A DNA stretch of 48,001 nucleotides from Xinfangfangia pollutisoli (lineage in GTDB: Bacteria; Pseudomonadota; Alphaproteobacteria; Rhodobacterales; Rhodobacteraceae): positions 1 through 48,001 of the forward strand of contig NZ_JAICBZ010000025.1 in assembly GCF_020179405.1 (NCBI RefSeq), read 5' to 3'. A program made the position numbers and the translations under genes. Below are positions 35,431 through 45,716 of the stretch, piece by piece. The notes beneath the pieces are model-generated. The model made no database searches. It had not been told where the DNA came from and saw only the letters and a program-made list of their open reading frames with translations. The number at the start of each line of letters is the position of its first letter. The stretch's first letter is position 1.

Positions 35431-35527
35431 GGCGCCGCGCCGACCGTTGCAGCCCGCGCATCCTTGCCCGGTTCATGCCCCCGATGCGCGACCGCCATTG
35501 TTCCCCGGACCCGAAAATGTTGCCTTG

Positions 35528-35556
35528 AATCTAGAGACTTGTACGAAAGAAGTAAA
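35528..35556 (-). promoter_or_regulatory. Candidate sigma70-type promoter for the second GT2 gene
   Basis: On the minus strand TTTACT (35551-35556) and TAGATT (35528-35533) lie 17 bases apart in a locally AT-rich stretch of an otherwise GC-rich gap (35431-35587). A transcript would start near 35521, about 90 bases before the ATG at 35430. It would let the GT2-GT14-sulfotransferase genes be expressed apart from galU. Confidence 0.45.
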
Positions 35557-35587
35557 CAATCCGCCCCATATTCTTGCGACGGCGCCG

Positions 35588-36658
35588 TCACACCCAGCCG
35601 CCGCGCGACATCAGGCCCAGCGCTTCCAGCTGGCGCCAGCCGGTATATTCGCGCGCGGCGGCGCAATGCAGAACGGGATCGGCGATCAGCCCGTCGTAAT
35701 AATCCTGATAGCGCGCCGGATCGGCGAAATGCTGGCGACGGGCCTTTTCCTCGGCCGATTTCGCCAGGATCGAGGGCAGAAACTTGGTGTGCAGCAACAC
35801 GCCCGACGTTACTTCGCCGCCCGTCTCGTCGAAAACCGCATTCAGCCGGGCCGGCAGCGCGGAATGGGTGGAGTTGAAATAGGCATAGCGCCAGTGCCAT
35901 TTCACCAGCGGGATCTTGTTCAGCGTCGGCGCGCGGCGGGGATCCTGGCCGAAGAACACCCGCGCCCGCGGCCCGCCCTGGATCCAGAGATTGCGCATCC
36001 GGGGCTGGACCTGCACGCTGTAATTGCCGCTGTCGAACCAGCGCAGCAGCCCGACCGGATCCTCGCCGGGCCGATAGGCCTGCGCCGACAGCGGGCCTTC
36101 GGGATACATGTCCAGCATCAGCGCGCCGAAACTGTCGCGCCCCTGGCTTTCCAGCCAGCGCACCAGCGCCGGCAAGGGGCGCGTCTCGTGATAGGGATAG
36201 ACCAGCAGCTCATCGGCATCGAGCGTCAGGCACCAATGCCGCCGCCCATAGCGCAGAAGCAGCCAGTTCTGCCAATCCAGCCCGAAGCGGCTGGCCTTGT
36301 AGCTGCCGCCGGTCTGCCAAAGCGACACATCGGGCTGGTCGCGCAGCAAGGCCAGCGTACCGTCGCTGCTGCCATTGTCGACGATCAGAAAGTGGTCGAC
36401 CCCCAGCCGCCGGTGATGGTCCAGGAAATGCGGCAGGCGCATCGCCTCGTCGCGCACCACCATGCAGCACAGGATGTCGCCGCGGCGGATCGCCCCCGTC
36501 CGGTCGGCGACCCGCGCCAGGTCGCGCCGCTTGCGGATGGCGCGGGCGATCAGGATGCGGCGGCGCAGCCGCAGCCGCCAGTCCTGCCAGAGCCGGGGCA
36601 GAGACCGCCCGGGCGCCGGCAGCGTTCCAAGCGGAAAGGCCTGGGGCCTGGCCGCCAT
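35588..36658 (-). CDS. GT2-like glycosyltransferase (first tandem copy)
   Basis: This 356-aa protein is a paralogue of the downstream GT2 gene, with the blocks DILCCMVVRDEAMRLPHFLDHH, DHFLIVDNGSSDGTLALL, LTLDADELLVY, DMYPEGPLSAQAYRPGEDP and ALGLMSRGGWV. The N-terminus is rich in arginine (RRRILIARAIRKRRDLARVA), as in its paralogue. It starts five bases after the galU stop and so is probably cotranscribed with it. UDP-glucose from GalU may be the donor, though the donor and acceptor cannot be read from the sequence. Confidence 0.82.
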   Translation of the reverse strand: MAARPQAFPLGTLPAPGRSLPRLWQDWRLRLRRRILIARAIRKRRDLARVADRTGAIRRGDILCCMVVRDEAMRLPHFLDHHRRLGVDHFLIVDNGSSDGTLALLRDQPDVSLWQTGGSYKASRFGLDWQNWLLLRYGRRHWCLTLDADELLVYPYHETRPLPALVRWLESQGRDSFGALMLDMYPEGPLSAQAYRPGEDPVGLLRWFDSGNYSVQVQPRMRNLWIQGGPRARVFFGQDPRRAPTLNKIPLVKWHWRYAYFNSTHSALPARLNAVFDETGGEVTSGVLLHTKFLPSILAKSAEEKARRQHFADPARYQDYYDGLIADPVLHCAAAREYTGWRQLEALGLMSRGGWV

Positions 36659-36662
36659 GCGC

Positions 36663-37559
36663 TTATTGCGCCGCCTTCTGCTGCGCCATCATGTCGGACA
36701 GATAGGCCGAGAACTCCTCGCTCAGATCCGGGCGCGACAGGCCGAAGGCCACGGTCGCCTGCAGGAAGCCTGCCTTCGAGCCGCAATCGTAGCGCAAGCC
36801 GCGGAAGCGGAAGCCATAGACGCCTTCGGCGCTGTCGACCTGTTCGGCGATGGCATCGGTCAGCTGGATCTCGCCGCCGGCGCCCTGCTTCATCCGGTTC
36901 AGGCTGGTCAGCACATCGGGCGACAGGATGTAGCGGCCGATCACCGCCAGATTCGAGGGCGCATCCTCCATCTTCGGCTTTTCGACCATGCCCTTGGCCT
37001 TGACGATGGCGCCATGGTCTTCGGCAATGTCGAGAACCCCGTAGGCCGAGGCCTTGGGCGGCGGCACTTCCATCGCCGCGACCATGCAGCCGCCGGTTTC
37101 GGCATAGGCTTCGACCATCTGCTGCAGGCAGGGCTTTTCGGCCGCGATCACGTCATCGGGCAGCAGCACGGCGAAGGGTTCGTCGCCGATCAGCCGGCGC
37201 GCGCACCAGACCGCATGGCCCAGGCCCAGCGGACGGGTCTGGCGCACATAGGCGATGGCGCCCGAATCCATGTTGGTGTCCTTCAGAACTTCCAGCAGAT
37301 CGGTCTTGCCCTTCTTGCGCAGCTCCGATTCCAGCTCGGGCGCGGAATCGAAGTAATCTTCCAGCGCCGACTTGCCGCGGGCGGTGACGAAGATGAATTC
37401 CTTGATGCCCGCGGCCCGCGCCTCGTCGATCGCATATTGGATCAGCGGACGGTCGACCAAGGTCATGATCTCTTTCGGGATCGACTTGGTTGCAGGCAGA
37501 AAGCGCGTGCCCAGCCCTGCGACGGGGAAAACGGCTTTGGTGACTTTTTTGATTTTCAT
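36663..37559 (-). CDS. galU: UTP-glucose-1-phosphate uridylyltransferase
   Basis: GalU makes UDP-glucose from UTP and glucose-1-phosphate for polysaccharide and lipopolysaccharide synthesis. The 298-aa protein has the nucleotide-binding motif AGLGTRFLPATKSIPKEI (residues 14-31), LLPDDVI near residue 128, VEKPK near 188 and the GLRYDCGSKAGF end block. I chose the ATG at 37559 (MKIKKVTKAVFPVAG); an open extension of 22 codons is not conserved in the family. It leads the minus-strand polysaccharide block. The upstream gap carries an ATTGT/ACAAT dyad (37606-37626) that may lie in its promoter. Confidence 0.95.
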   Translation of the reverse strand: MKIKKVTKAVFPVAGLGTRFLPATKSIPKEIMTLVDRPLIQYAIDEARAAGIKEFIFVTARGKSALEDYFDSAPELESELRKKGKTDLLEVLKDTNMDSGAIAYVRQTRPLGLGHAVWCARRLIGDEPFAVLLPDDVIAAEKPCLQQMVEAYAETGGCMVAAMEVPPPKASAYGVLDIAEDHGAIVKAKGMVEKPKMEDAPSNLAVIGRYILSPDVLTSLNRMKQGAGGEIQLTDAIAEQVDSAEGVYGFRFRGLRYDCGSKAGFLQATVAFGLSRPDLSEEFSAYLSDMMAQQKAAQ

Positions 37560-37660
37560 GCTCTGGCTCGCGTGATGTGCCGGCTTACCCAAGGGTAGCG
37601 CGGGAATTGTTTCATTCCAGTACAATCTGGCAGTGGTTTGACGGTTTTAGTCGACTCGCC

Positions 37661-37689
37661 AAAAAAAACGCCGCGGACAGGCAATTGCC
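37661..37689 (-). terminator. Candidate terminator after kdsB
   Basis: On the minus strand the palindrome GGCAATTGCC (37680-37689) follows the kdsB stop (37690-37692). It can also pair with GGCAAT inside the last codons. A run of eight T (37661-37668) comes 11 bases later. The U tract is clear; the stem is short or partly separated from it, so termination is likely but not certain. Confidence 0.4.
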
Positions 37690-38520
37690 TTAGCGATTGC
37701 CCGCACCTTCGGCCACAGCCCATGCCCCCGGCGCCGCGGCGCTGGCCAGGATGGATTCGATCACCGCCACATCGGACGGATTGTTCAGTTCCCAAAACCG
37801 CCGTCCACGCGCCTCGACCGGCACGCAAAGGACAGGGCGTCCCTGTTCCAGAAAACGCAATTGTTCCAACCCCTCAAGCACTTCCAACACTCCAACCGGC
37901 CAGGCCGGATAGGCGGCCAGCGCGGCGGGACGATAGGCATAGACGCCAACGTGATGGAAGACCGGAGTTTCCGCATCGGCGGAATAGGCCGCAGCGGTAA
38001 AGGGAATCACCTCTTTGGAAAAATAAAGCGCGCGATGGCCTGCGCCAAAAACCGCCGTCGTGCCGCCAACGCGCCCGGCGCGCCGGTCGTCCAGAAGCCC
38101 CGCCAGCGCCGCGCCGTCGCAGCGCAGGACGGGGGTGGCGATATCCGCCTGCGGATCGGCGGCAAGGCCGGCCAGCAGATCCTCGACAAACCAGGGCGGC
38201 GTCAGCGGCGCATCGCCCTGCAGGTTGACGATCGCGTCATATCCCGGCAGCAGGGCTGCCACTTCGGCGCAGCGTTCGGTGCCGTTGCGCGCCTGGGACG
38301 AGGTCATCACCACCTCGGCCCCGAAGCCCGCCGCATGCTCGGCGATCCGCGCATCGTCGGTTGCCACCACCACCCGGTCGATGCCGCGCACCTGGCAGGC
38401 CGCCTCCCAGCTGCGCCGGATCAGCGTCTTGTCGCCATCCGGGCCGCGCAGGGAAACCAGCGGCTTGCCCTCGTAGCGGGTCGAGCCGTAGCGGGCCGGG
38501 ATGGCGATCAGCGTCTTCAC
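37690..38520 (-). CDS. kdsB: 3-deoxy-manno-octulosonate cytidylyltransferase
   Basis: KdsB activates KDO as CMP-KDO for lipopolysaccharide or capsule. The 276-aa protein has the family N-terminus LIAIPARYGSTRYEGKPLV, then VVATDDARIAEHA, NLQGDAPL near residue 95 and the region YFSKEVIPF with HVGVYAYRPAAL. The ATG at 38520 overlaps the stop of cysQ by four bases, so the two are coupled. The KDO supply gene kdsD lies elsewhere in this window. Confidence 0.94.
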   Translation of the reverse strand: MKTLIAIPARYGSTRYEGKPLVSLRGPDGDKTLIRRSWEAACQVRGIDRVVVATDDARIAEHAAGFGAEVVMTSSQARNGTERCAEVAALLPGYDAIVNLQGDAPLTPPWFVEDLLAGLAADPQADIATPVLRCDGAALAGLLDDRRAGRVGGTTAVFGAGHRALYFSKEVIPFTAAAYSADAETPVFHHVGVYAYRPAALAAYPAWPVGVLEVLEGLEQLRFLEQGRPVLCVPVEARGRRFWELNNPSDVAVIESILASAAAPGAWAVAEGAGNR

Positions 38521-39308
38521 TTCAGCAGCACTCCGGGCGCGTAGGCGATGAAGAACGGGTTGTCCCAGCCCGCCTTGCCATAGGCGAGCGGCGTATGGTC
38601 GTCAAAGCGGACAACCTGACCCCCGGCGCCGCGCAGCACCGCATCGCCCGCCGCGGTATCCCATTCCATCGTGCGGCCCAGCCGCGGGTAAAGATCGGCC
38701 TCGCCCGTGGCGACCAGGCAGAATTTCAGGCTGGAGCCGGCCGACTTCATGTCGGCCACCGCATAGCGGCCGATATAGTCGTCGGTCGCCCGGTCGCGAT
38801 GCGATTTCGAGGCCACCACCATCAGCGCCCGGTTGTCGGGGGTCGAAACCCCGATCGGCTTCAGCGCGCCGGGGGCCGATTTGTCGAAGGGGCCGGTCTC
38901 TTCGACCGCGGCGCCATCGGCCTGGGTATAGAACAGCCGGCCCTGTGCCGGGGCATAGACCACGCCCCGCAGCGGCACGCCGTCCTGGACATAGGCGATG
39001 TTCACGGTGAAATCGCCGCGCCGCTGCACGAATTCCTTCGTGCCATCCAGCGGATCGACGATCAGGAAGGTCGCGGCCGAAAGCGCATGGCTGTCGGCCT
39101 GTTCCTCGGTGATCAGCGTCACATCGGGAAATGCCGCCCGCAGCCCGGCCGAGATCAGCGCATCCGCCGCTTCATCGGCTTCGGTCACCGGGCTGGAATC
39201 GCTTTTGGATCTCACCGCGAAATCGGGGCTTTCGTAGATCTCCATGATCCGGTCGCCGGCTTCCAGCGCCAGCCTGCGCAGCACGGGGATAAGGCGGTCG
39301 AAATCCAT
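38517..39308 (-). CDS. cysQ: 3'(2'),5'-bisphosphate nucleotidase (CysQ)
   Basis: CysQ dephosphorylates 3'-phosphoadenosine 5'-phosphate (PAP), the by-product of sulfate assimilation and of sulfotransferases. The 263-aa protein has the inositol-monophosphatase-family metal motifs: VTEADEAAD near residue 40, the ITEEQ block near 66, DPLDGTKEFVQRRGDFTVNI near 86-105 and EWDTAAGDAVLRGAGG near 215. It may support the sulfotransferase gene nearby by clearing PAP, a point of inference. Its promoter gap is shared with the divergent permease gene. Confidence 0.93.
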   Translation of the reverse strand: MDFDRLIPVLRRLALEAGDRIMEIYESPDFAVRSKSDSSPVTEADEAADALISAGLRAAFPDVTLITEEQADSHALSAATFLIVDPLDGTKEFVQRRGDFTVNIAYVQDGVPLRGVVYAPAQGRLFYTQADGAAVEETGPFDKSAPGALKPIGVSTPDNRALMVVASKSHRDRATDDYIGRYAVADMKSAGSSLKFCLVATGEADLYPRLGRTMEWDTAAGDAVLRGAGGQVVRFDDHTPLAYGKAGWDNPFFIAYAPGVLLK

Positions 39309-39374
39309 GGTCTCTCCTTCAGGGCGGCAGTTGCTTTGAAAGCCCTACCCTTTTATCCTTCGGGCGCAAGGGAA

Positions 39375-39397
39375 CGGCAAGATTTCCCGGCAAGATT
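39375..39397. repeat. Tandem direct repeat CGGCAAGATT in a divergent promoter
   Basis: CGGCAAGATT occurs at 39375-39384 and again at 39388-39397, a 13-base period, in the 123-base gap between cysQ and the KpsM-like gene. Spaced direct repeats are a common form of activator site, but no regulator is suggested by the sequence. Confidence 0.35.
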
Positions 39398-39431
39398 GCA
39401 GACAATACGGGCAGCCAGGCGGGAGCTGAAC

Positions 39432-40256
39432 ATGTTCCGGGCAGAAGCGGCAAGGTCGACACGGCTGCGCACCGGGTTCGAACTGTTGGAGCTGATCTAT
39501 CACACCACCGTGCGCAACCTGCGCAAGTCGCATGGCAATGCGGTGTTCGGCATGGTGATGAACGTCGTGCAGGCGGCGCTGATCCTGGTGATCTTCGTCG
39601 TCATGTTCCAGCTTCTGGGGCTGAAGAAGATCGCGATCCGCGGCGACTTCATCCTTTACGTGATGTCGGGCGTCTTCATGTTCCTGACCCACACCAAGGC
39701 CCTGGGCGCGGTGTCGGGCGCCGATGCGCCGGCCTCGCCGATGATGATGCATGCGCCGATGAACCCGGTCGTGGCGGTGTCGGCCGCGGCGCTGGCGGCG
39801 CTGTATCAGCAGACCTTCGCCGCCGCGGTGATCATGCTGTTCTACCACACGCTGATTGCGCCGCTGCATTTTCACGATCCGGCCGGGATGGTCGGCATGT
39901 TCGTGCTGTCCTGGTTTTCAGGCGCGTCGATCGGGCTGATCTTCTATGCCGCCAAGCCCTGGCAGCCCGAGGTCGTGGGCATTCTGTCGACCATCTACCA
40001 GCGCGCCAACATGATCGCCTCGGGCAAGATGATCGTCGCCAACATGGCCTCGGCCAAGCTGCGCAACTGGTTTGAATGGAACCCGCTGTTCCACACCATC
40101 GACCAGGGCCGCGGCTATACGTTCCTGAACTATCACCCGCGCTATACCTCGATCGAATACCCGATCTATTGCGCGCTGGTCTGCATCCTGATCGGCCTGA
40201 TGGCGCAGTTCTTCACCTCGCGCTATGCCTCGCTCAGCTGGGGGAAGCGGCGGTGA
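39432..40256 (+). CDS. KpsM-like ABC-2 permease for polysaccharide export
   Basis: This 274-aa membrane protein resembles the ABC-2 permeases of capsule and O-antigen export. It has an amphipathic N-terminus (ELIYHTTVRNLRKSHGNAVFG) and about six membrane segments, starting with NVVQAALILVIFVVMFQLLG. The end block is WNPLFHTIDQGRGYTFLNYHPRYTS, typical of KpsM-type proteins. The start at 39432 gives normal length. No ATPase (KpsT-type) or KpsE/KpsD gene is adjacent, so the partner must be encoded elsewhere. The stop overlaps the GTG start of the next gene (GTGA). Confidence 0.85.
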   Translation: MFRAEAARSTRLRTGFELLELIYHTTVRNLRKSHGNAVFGMVMNVVQAALILVIFVVMFQLLGLKKIAIRGDFILYVMSGVFMFLTHTKALGAVSGADAPASPMMMHAPMNPVVAVSAAALAALYQQTFAAAVIMLFYHTLIAPLHFHDPAGMVGMFVLSWFSGASIGLIFYAAKPWQPEVVGILSTIYQRANMIASGKMIVANMASAKLRNWFEWNPLFHTIDQGRGYTFLNYHPRYTSIEYPIYCALVCILIGLMAQFFTSRYASLSWGKRR

Positions 40257-40885
40257 GCGGATATCGCCTTGCCGCGGTGCTGGGTCTGGCCGCGGCCTGC
40301 GCCCTGCCCGTGCTTGCCCCGCCCGCCCGTGCCGAAACCCTGCCCGCGGCCTTCATGGTCAAGGGCGTGGCGGCCGACGATCTGTTGAACATCCGCGCCG
40401 AACCCACCGCCTCGGCCGAGATCCTGGGCACGATCGAGCCGCAGGCGCTGAACGTCGAGGTGACCGAGATTTCGCCCGATGGCAAATGGGGCCTGGTCGC
40501 CGCCGGGGGCGAGCGCAATGGCTGGGTCGCGCTGCGCTATCTGGAACGCCAGCCGGTGCTGGACCCCGCGCTTCTGCCGCGGCCGATGACCTGCCTGGGA
40601 ACCGAGCCGTTCTGGCGGCTGGGCCTGTTCGATCAGGGCGCCGAATGGCAGACGCCCGAGACGCCCCGCAGCGATCTGAGCGTGGCACAAGAGGCGGTGG
40701 CGCCCGAAGGCTTTCTGATCCATGCCGAAGACGGGGCCGAGCGGCTGTATACGCTGACGATCCAGCGCGCCCTGTGCGGCGATGGCATGTCAGACCGCCG
40801 CTATGGCTTTGCCGCGCGGCTGTTCGTCGAAACCCCCGAAGGCAACAGGCTTCTTTCGGGCTGCTGCACGCTGGACAAGCGCTAG
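40253..40885 (+). CDS. Secreted SH3-domain protein
   Basis: This 210-aa protein has a signal peptide (residues 1-27: YRLAAVLGLAAACALPVLAP, cleavage near ARA-ETLPA). A bacterial SH3 domain follows (about 35-103: DDLLNIRAEPTASAEILGTI ending GWVALRYLE). The C-terminal block CLGTEPFWRLGLFDQGAEW (about 117-210) with C-L-C-G-D-G-MSDR-x-Y is found in COG3650-type envelope proteins. The start is a GTG at 40253 overlapping the permease stop, so it is translationally coupled and probably periplasmic. Function unknown; a wall or envelope sensing role is possible. Confidence 0.78.
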   Translation: MSGYRLAAVLGLAAACALPVLAPPARAETLPAAFMVKGVAADDLLNIRAEPTASAEILGTIEPQALNVEVTEISPDGKWGLVAAGGERNGWVALRYLERQPVLDPALLPRPMTCLGTEPFWRLGLFDQGAEWQTPETPRSDLSVAQEAVAPEGFLIHAEDGAERLYTLTIQRALCGDGMSDRRYGFAARLFVETPEGNRLLSGCCTLDKR

Positions 40886-40888
40886 GGG

Positions 40889-41494
40889 TCAGGCCACCAC
40901 CCGCAGGGTCAGGTTGATGCGCCCGCCCTGCGGCAGCAACGTCGATGTGCCCGGGCGGATCCGGTCGACCCCGTGCCAGGCCAGCCGCGCGGGCCCGCCC
41001 ATCTCCAGCACATCGCCCGAGCGCAGCCACAGGCTTTGCGTGCCCTCGGCCCGGTCGACCCCGCCCAGCCGGAACAGCGCCTCGTCGCCCAGGCTGATCG
41101 AGACCACGGGAAAGCTGAAATCGCCTTCGTCCTTGTCCTGATGCAGGCCCATGCGCGCGCCTTCGCCGTAGAAGTTCACCAGGCAGCAATCGGGATCGCG
41201 GGCAAGCCCCGTCACCCCGCGCCAGACCGCCAGGACCGAAGCGGGGATCGGCGGCCAGTCCATCCCCTGCGGATGGCGCGGCGCATAGCGATAGCCGCGC
41301 CGGTCGGTGACCCAGCCCAGCCGCCCCGCCGCCGTCATCCGCACGCTCATCTGCCGCCCGCCCGGCGTCACCGGCGCGACCAGCGGCGCCGCGGCCACCA
41401 CGCCGCGCAGATCCTGCACCATCGCCTCTTGCGCGGCCCGGTCCAGCCAACCCGGCCACAGCCGGAACCCCCTGATCTCGATCGGCTCGGCCAT
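40889..41494 (-). CDS. alkB: AlkB-type alpha-ketoglutarate-dependent dioxygenase
   Basis: AlkB removes methyl groups from 1-methyladenine and 3-methylcytosine in DNA, using Fe(II) and 2-oxoglutarate. The 201-aa protein has the iron ligands H118 and D120 (MGLHQDKDE) and H174 (AWHGVDRI), and the oxoglutarate-binding R192 and R198 (GRINLTLR). NFYGEGARMGLHQDKDE is highly characteristic. I chose the ATG at 41494 (MAEPIEIRG); an upstream in-frame start would extend into the dnaK promoter gap. It is monocistronic, convergent with the SH3 gene (3-base gap). Confidence 0.9.
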   Translation of the reverse strand: MAEPIEIRGFRLWPGWLDRAAQEAMVQDLRGVVAAAPLVAPVTPGGRQMSVRMTAAGRLGWVTDRRGYRYAPRHPQGMDWPPIPASVLAVWRGVTGLARDPDCCLVNFYGEGARMGLHQDKDEGDFSFPVVSISLGDEALFRLGGVDRAEGTQSLWLRSGDVLEMGGPARLAWHGVDRIRPGTSTLLPQGGRINLTLRVVA

Positions 41495-41562
41495 GGCCGC
41501 CTTTCCCCGGTTTCTTCCCTGCACCGGCAGCGAAAATTCGCCGCAGACTCTGCCCCGCAACC

Positions 41563-41591
41563 GTTGCAGGCGCTATTGCACCCCCCTATAT
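41563..41591 (+). promoter_or_regulatory. Candidate RpoH heat-shock promoter of dnaK
   Basis: GTTGCA (TTG at 41564-41566) and CCTATAT (41585-41591), separated by 18 bases and preceded by a C run, fit the alphaproteobacterial sigma32 pattern (TTG in the -35, CYTATNT in the -10). Transcription would start near 41598, about 100 bases before dnaK. The match is by eye and not scored. Confidence 0.45.
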
Positions 41592-41698
41592 ACGGCAAGT
41601 CCGGCGGCGGGCACCCGCCCTTCGCCTTGTAAACCCGCCAGGGGTGCCAAAGTCTGAGGGCCTCGAAGCGGAGATCGCCTGTATGAAAGGGATATAAC

Positions 41699-43609
<1,911 letters not shown>

Positions 43610-43617
43610 TGCCGCTT

Positions 43618-43666
43618 GAACCGGAAAGGGGGGCGGTCCGGCCGACGGGCCGCCCTTCGCCGGTTC
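43618..43666 (+). terminator. Attenuator-like hairpin between dnaK and dnaJ
   Basis: A 7-bp outer stem (GAACCGG at 43618-43624 with CCGGTTC at 43660-43666) encloses a GGGCGGTCC/GGGCCGCCC inner stem with one wobble pair. TTTT comes only after the ribosome-binding site of dnaJ (43675-43678), so read-through is expected. This would lower dnaJ expression relative to dnaK. Confidence 0.55.
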
Positions 43667-43682
43667 AGAAGGGGGTTTTGCA

Positions 43683-44837
43683 ATGGCAAAACGCGATTTC
43701 TACGATGTACTCGGGGTCTCGAAAGGGGCTTCGGCCGAAGAGATCAAGAAGGCCTACCGCACCAAGGCCAAGGAACTGCACCCCGACCGCAATTCCGACA
43801 ATCCGACGGCCGAGGCGCAGTTCAAGGAAGTGAACGAGGCCTATGACGTCCTGAAGGACGAGCAGAAGAAATCGGCTTATGACCGGTTCGGCCATGCGGC
43901 TTTCGAAGGCGGCATGGGCGGCGGCGGCGGGCCGCGCGGCGGCTTCCAGCAGGGCGATTTCTCGTCGGCCTTCTCGGATGTCTTCGAAGATCTGTTCGGC
44001 GACTTCATGGGCGGCCGCGGTGGTGGCGCCGGCGGCGCGCGGGCCAGGGCCCAGCGCGGCAGCGACCTGCGCTACAACCTGCGGATCAGTCTGGAAGAGG
44101 CCTGGAAAGGCGCGCAGAAGACGATCAACGTGCCGACCTCGGTCACCTGCGACACCTGCCGCGGCTCGGGGGCCGAAGGCGGGGCGGAACCCGTGACCTG
44201 CCCGACCTGTTCGGGCATGGGCAAGGTGCGCGCCCAGCAGGGCTTCTTCACCGTCGAACGCACCTGCCCCACCTGCAACGGCATGGGCCAGACGATCAAG
44301 AACCCCTGCAAGACCTGCCACGGCGCCGGTCGGGTGGAAAAGGAACGCGCGCTGTCGGTGAACATCCCGCCCGGGGTCGAAACCGGCACGCGGATCCGGC
44401 TGGCGGGCGAGGGCGAGGCGGGTCTGCGCGGCGGGCCGCAGGGCGACCTGTACATCTTCATCGAGGTCAAGGAACATGCGCTCTTCCAGCGCGAAGGCGT
44501 GCATCTGTTCTGCCGCGTGCCGATCTCGATGCCGGCCGCCGCGCTGGGCGGCGAGGTCGAGGTGCCCACGATCGACGGCGGCCGCGCCCGGGTGAAGGTG
44601 CCGGCCGGCGCCCAGTCGGGCAAGCAGATGCGGCTGCGCGGCAAGGGCATGCCCGCCCTGCGCGGGCCCGGCACCGGCGACATGGTGATCGAGCTGGCGG
44701 TGGAAACCCCGGTGAACCTGACCGCGAAGCAGAAGGATCTGCTGCGCGAATTCGAGAAACTGTCCGAGGAGAACAATCCCGAGGGCAAAAGCTTCTTCTC
44801 GAAGGTCAAAGGGTTCTGGGACGGGATGAAGGGCTGA
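43683..44837 (+). CDS. dnaJ: Chaperone DnaJ (Hsp40)
   Basis: DnaJ delivers substrates to DnaK and stimulates its ATPase. The 384-aa protein has an N-terminal J domain with the HPD motif (KELHPDRNS near residue 33) and a glycine-rich linker ([13 protein letters not shown], about 75-115). The zinc domain has four CxxCxGxG repeats ([32 protein letters not shown]; about 155-220), and a C-terminal substrate-binding region follows. A GAAGGGGG ribosome-binding site precedes the ATG at 43683. Full length and complete. Confidence 0.97.
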   Translation: MAKRDFYDVLGVSKGASAEEIKKAYRTKAKELHPDRNSDNPTAEAQFKEVNEAYDVLKDEQKKSAYDRFGHAAFEGGMGGGGGPRGGFQQGDFSSAFSDVFEDLFGDFMGGRGGGAGGARARAQRGSDLRYNLRISLEEAWKGAQKTINVPTSVTCDTCRGSGAEGGAEPVTCPTCSGMGKVRAQQGFFTVERTCPTCNGMGQTIKNPCKTCHGAGRVEKERALSVNIPPGVETGTRIRLAGEGEAGLRGGPQGDLYIFIEVKEHALFQREGVHLFCRVPISMPAAALGGEVEVPTIDGGRARVKVPAGAQSGKQMRLRGKGMPALRGPGTGDMVIELAVETPVNLTAKQKDLLREFEKLSEENNPEGKSFFSKVKGFWDGMKG

Positions 44838-44842
44838 TCCAG

Positions 44843-44875
44843 GCGCCCGCCGGGTCTTCTGGCCAAGGCGGGCGC
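44843..44875 (+). terminator. Terminator-like hairpin after dnaJ
   Basis: A perfect 9-bp GC stem (GCGCCCGCC at 44843-44851 with GGCGGGCGC at 44867-44875) closes a 15-base loop just after the dnaJ stop. It is not followed by a T run on the plus strand (an A run comes at 44884-44889), so it may need factor help. It separates dnaKJ from radC. Confidence 0.45.
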
Positions 44876-44930
44876 GCTGCGCCAAAAAACGTTAACCCAT
44901 CCTTCACCATCCCTGCGGCAGGCTGCGGGG

Positions 44931-45695
44931 ATGGCGAAAGGGTTTTCAGAATCAAGTCTGCCGCTGTTTCCGCCCCTGGGCGATGCCGATGAAGCAGCCG
45001 GGGCGGCCCTGCCCGGCCGGCTGCCCAGCTATATCGCCGATCACCGCAAGCGGCTGCGCAGCCGCTTCATGGAAGGCGGCGCGGCCGCCATGCCGGATTA
45101 CGAATTGCTGGAACTGGTGCTGTTCCGCGCCCTGCCCCGGCAGGATGTAAAACCGCTTGCCCGGCTGCTGCTGGACACGTTCGGCGATTTCAACCGCGTC
45201 ATCACCGCCACCGTGCCGCGGCTTCTGATGGTCAAGGGCGTGGGCGAGGCGGTGGTTCAGGAGTTGAAGATCGTCGAGGCCGCGGCGCAGCGGATGATGC
45301 GGGCCCGGGTGATGAACCGGCCGATCCTTTCCTCCTGGGATGCGCTGATCGACTATTGCCACACTGCCCTGGCGCATCGCGAAACCGAACAGTTCCGCGT
45401 CCTGTTTCTGGACCGCAAGAATGTGCTGATCGCCGATGAGGAACAGGCCAGCGGCACGGTCAATCACGTGCCGGTCTATCCGCGCGAAGTGGTGAAGCGG
45501 GCGCTGGAACTGAATGCCAGCGCGCTGATCCTGGTGCATAACCACCCTTCCGGCGATCCGACCCCGTCCGAGGCCGATATCGGCATGACCCTGCAGGTGC
45601 AGGAGGCCGCGCGGGCGCTGGACATCACCCTGCATGACCATCTGATCATCGGCAAATCGCGCGAGCTAAGCTTTCGGACCAGCGGCTATCTGTAG
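44931..45695 (+). CDS. radC: RadC-family JAB/MPN domain protein
   Basis: This 254-aa protein belongs to the RadC family of JAB/MPN metalloprotease-like fold; the function is unclear despite the name. It has an N-terminal helical UPF0758 region (DYELLELVLFRALPRQDVKP, near residue 60) and the C-terminal JAB domain with the metal motif NASALILVHNHPSGDPTPSEAD (H-x-H-x7-D type). It starts at 44931 after an AT-rich stretch that may be its promoter (GTTAACCCATCC). It is a core gene here, not linked to a mobile element. Confidence 0.92.
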   Translation: MAKGFSESSLPLFPPLGDADEAAGAALPGRLPSYIADHRKRLRSRFMEGGAAAMPDYELLELVLFRALPRQDVKPLARLLLDTFGDFNRVITATVPRLLMVKGVGEAVVQELKIVEAAAQRMMRARVMNRPILSSWDALIDYCHTALAHRETEQFRVLFLDRKNVLIADEEQASGTVNHVPVYPREVVKRALELNASALILVHNHPSGDPTPSEADIGMTLQVQEAARALDITLHDHLIIGKSRELSFRTSGYL

Positions 45696-45716
45696 CCTGC
45701 GGCCCCGCGAACGCCC

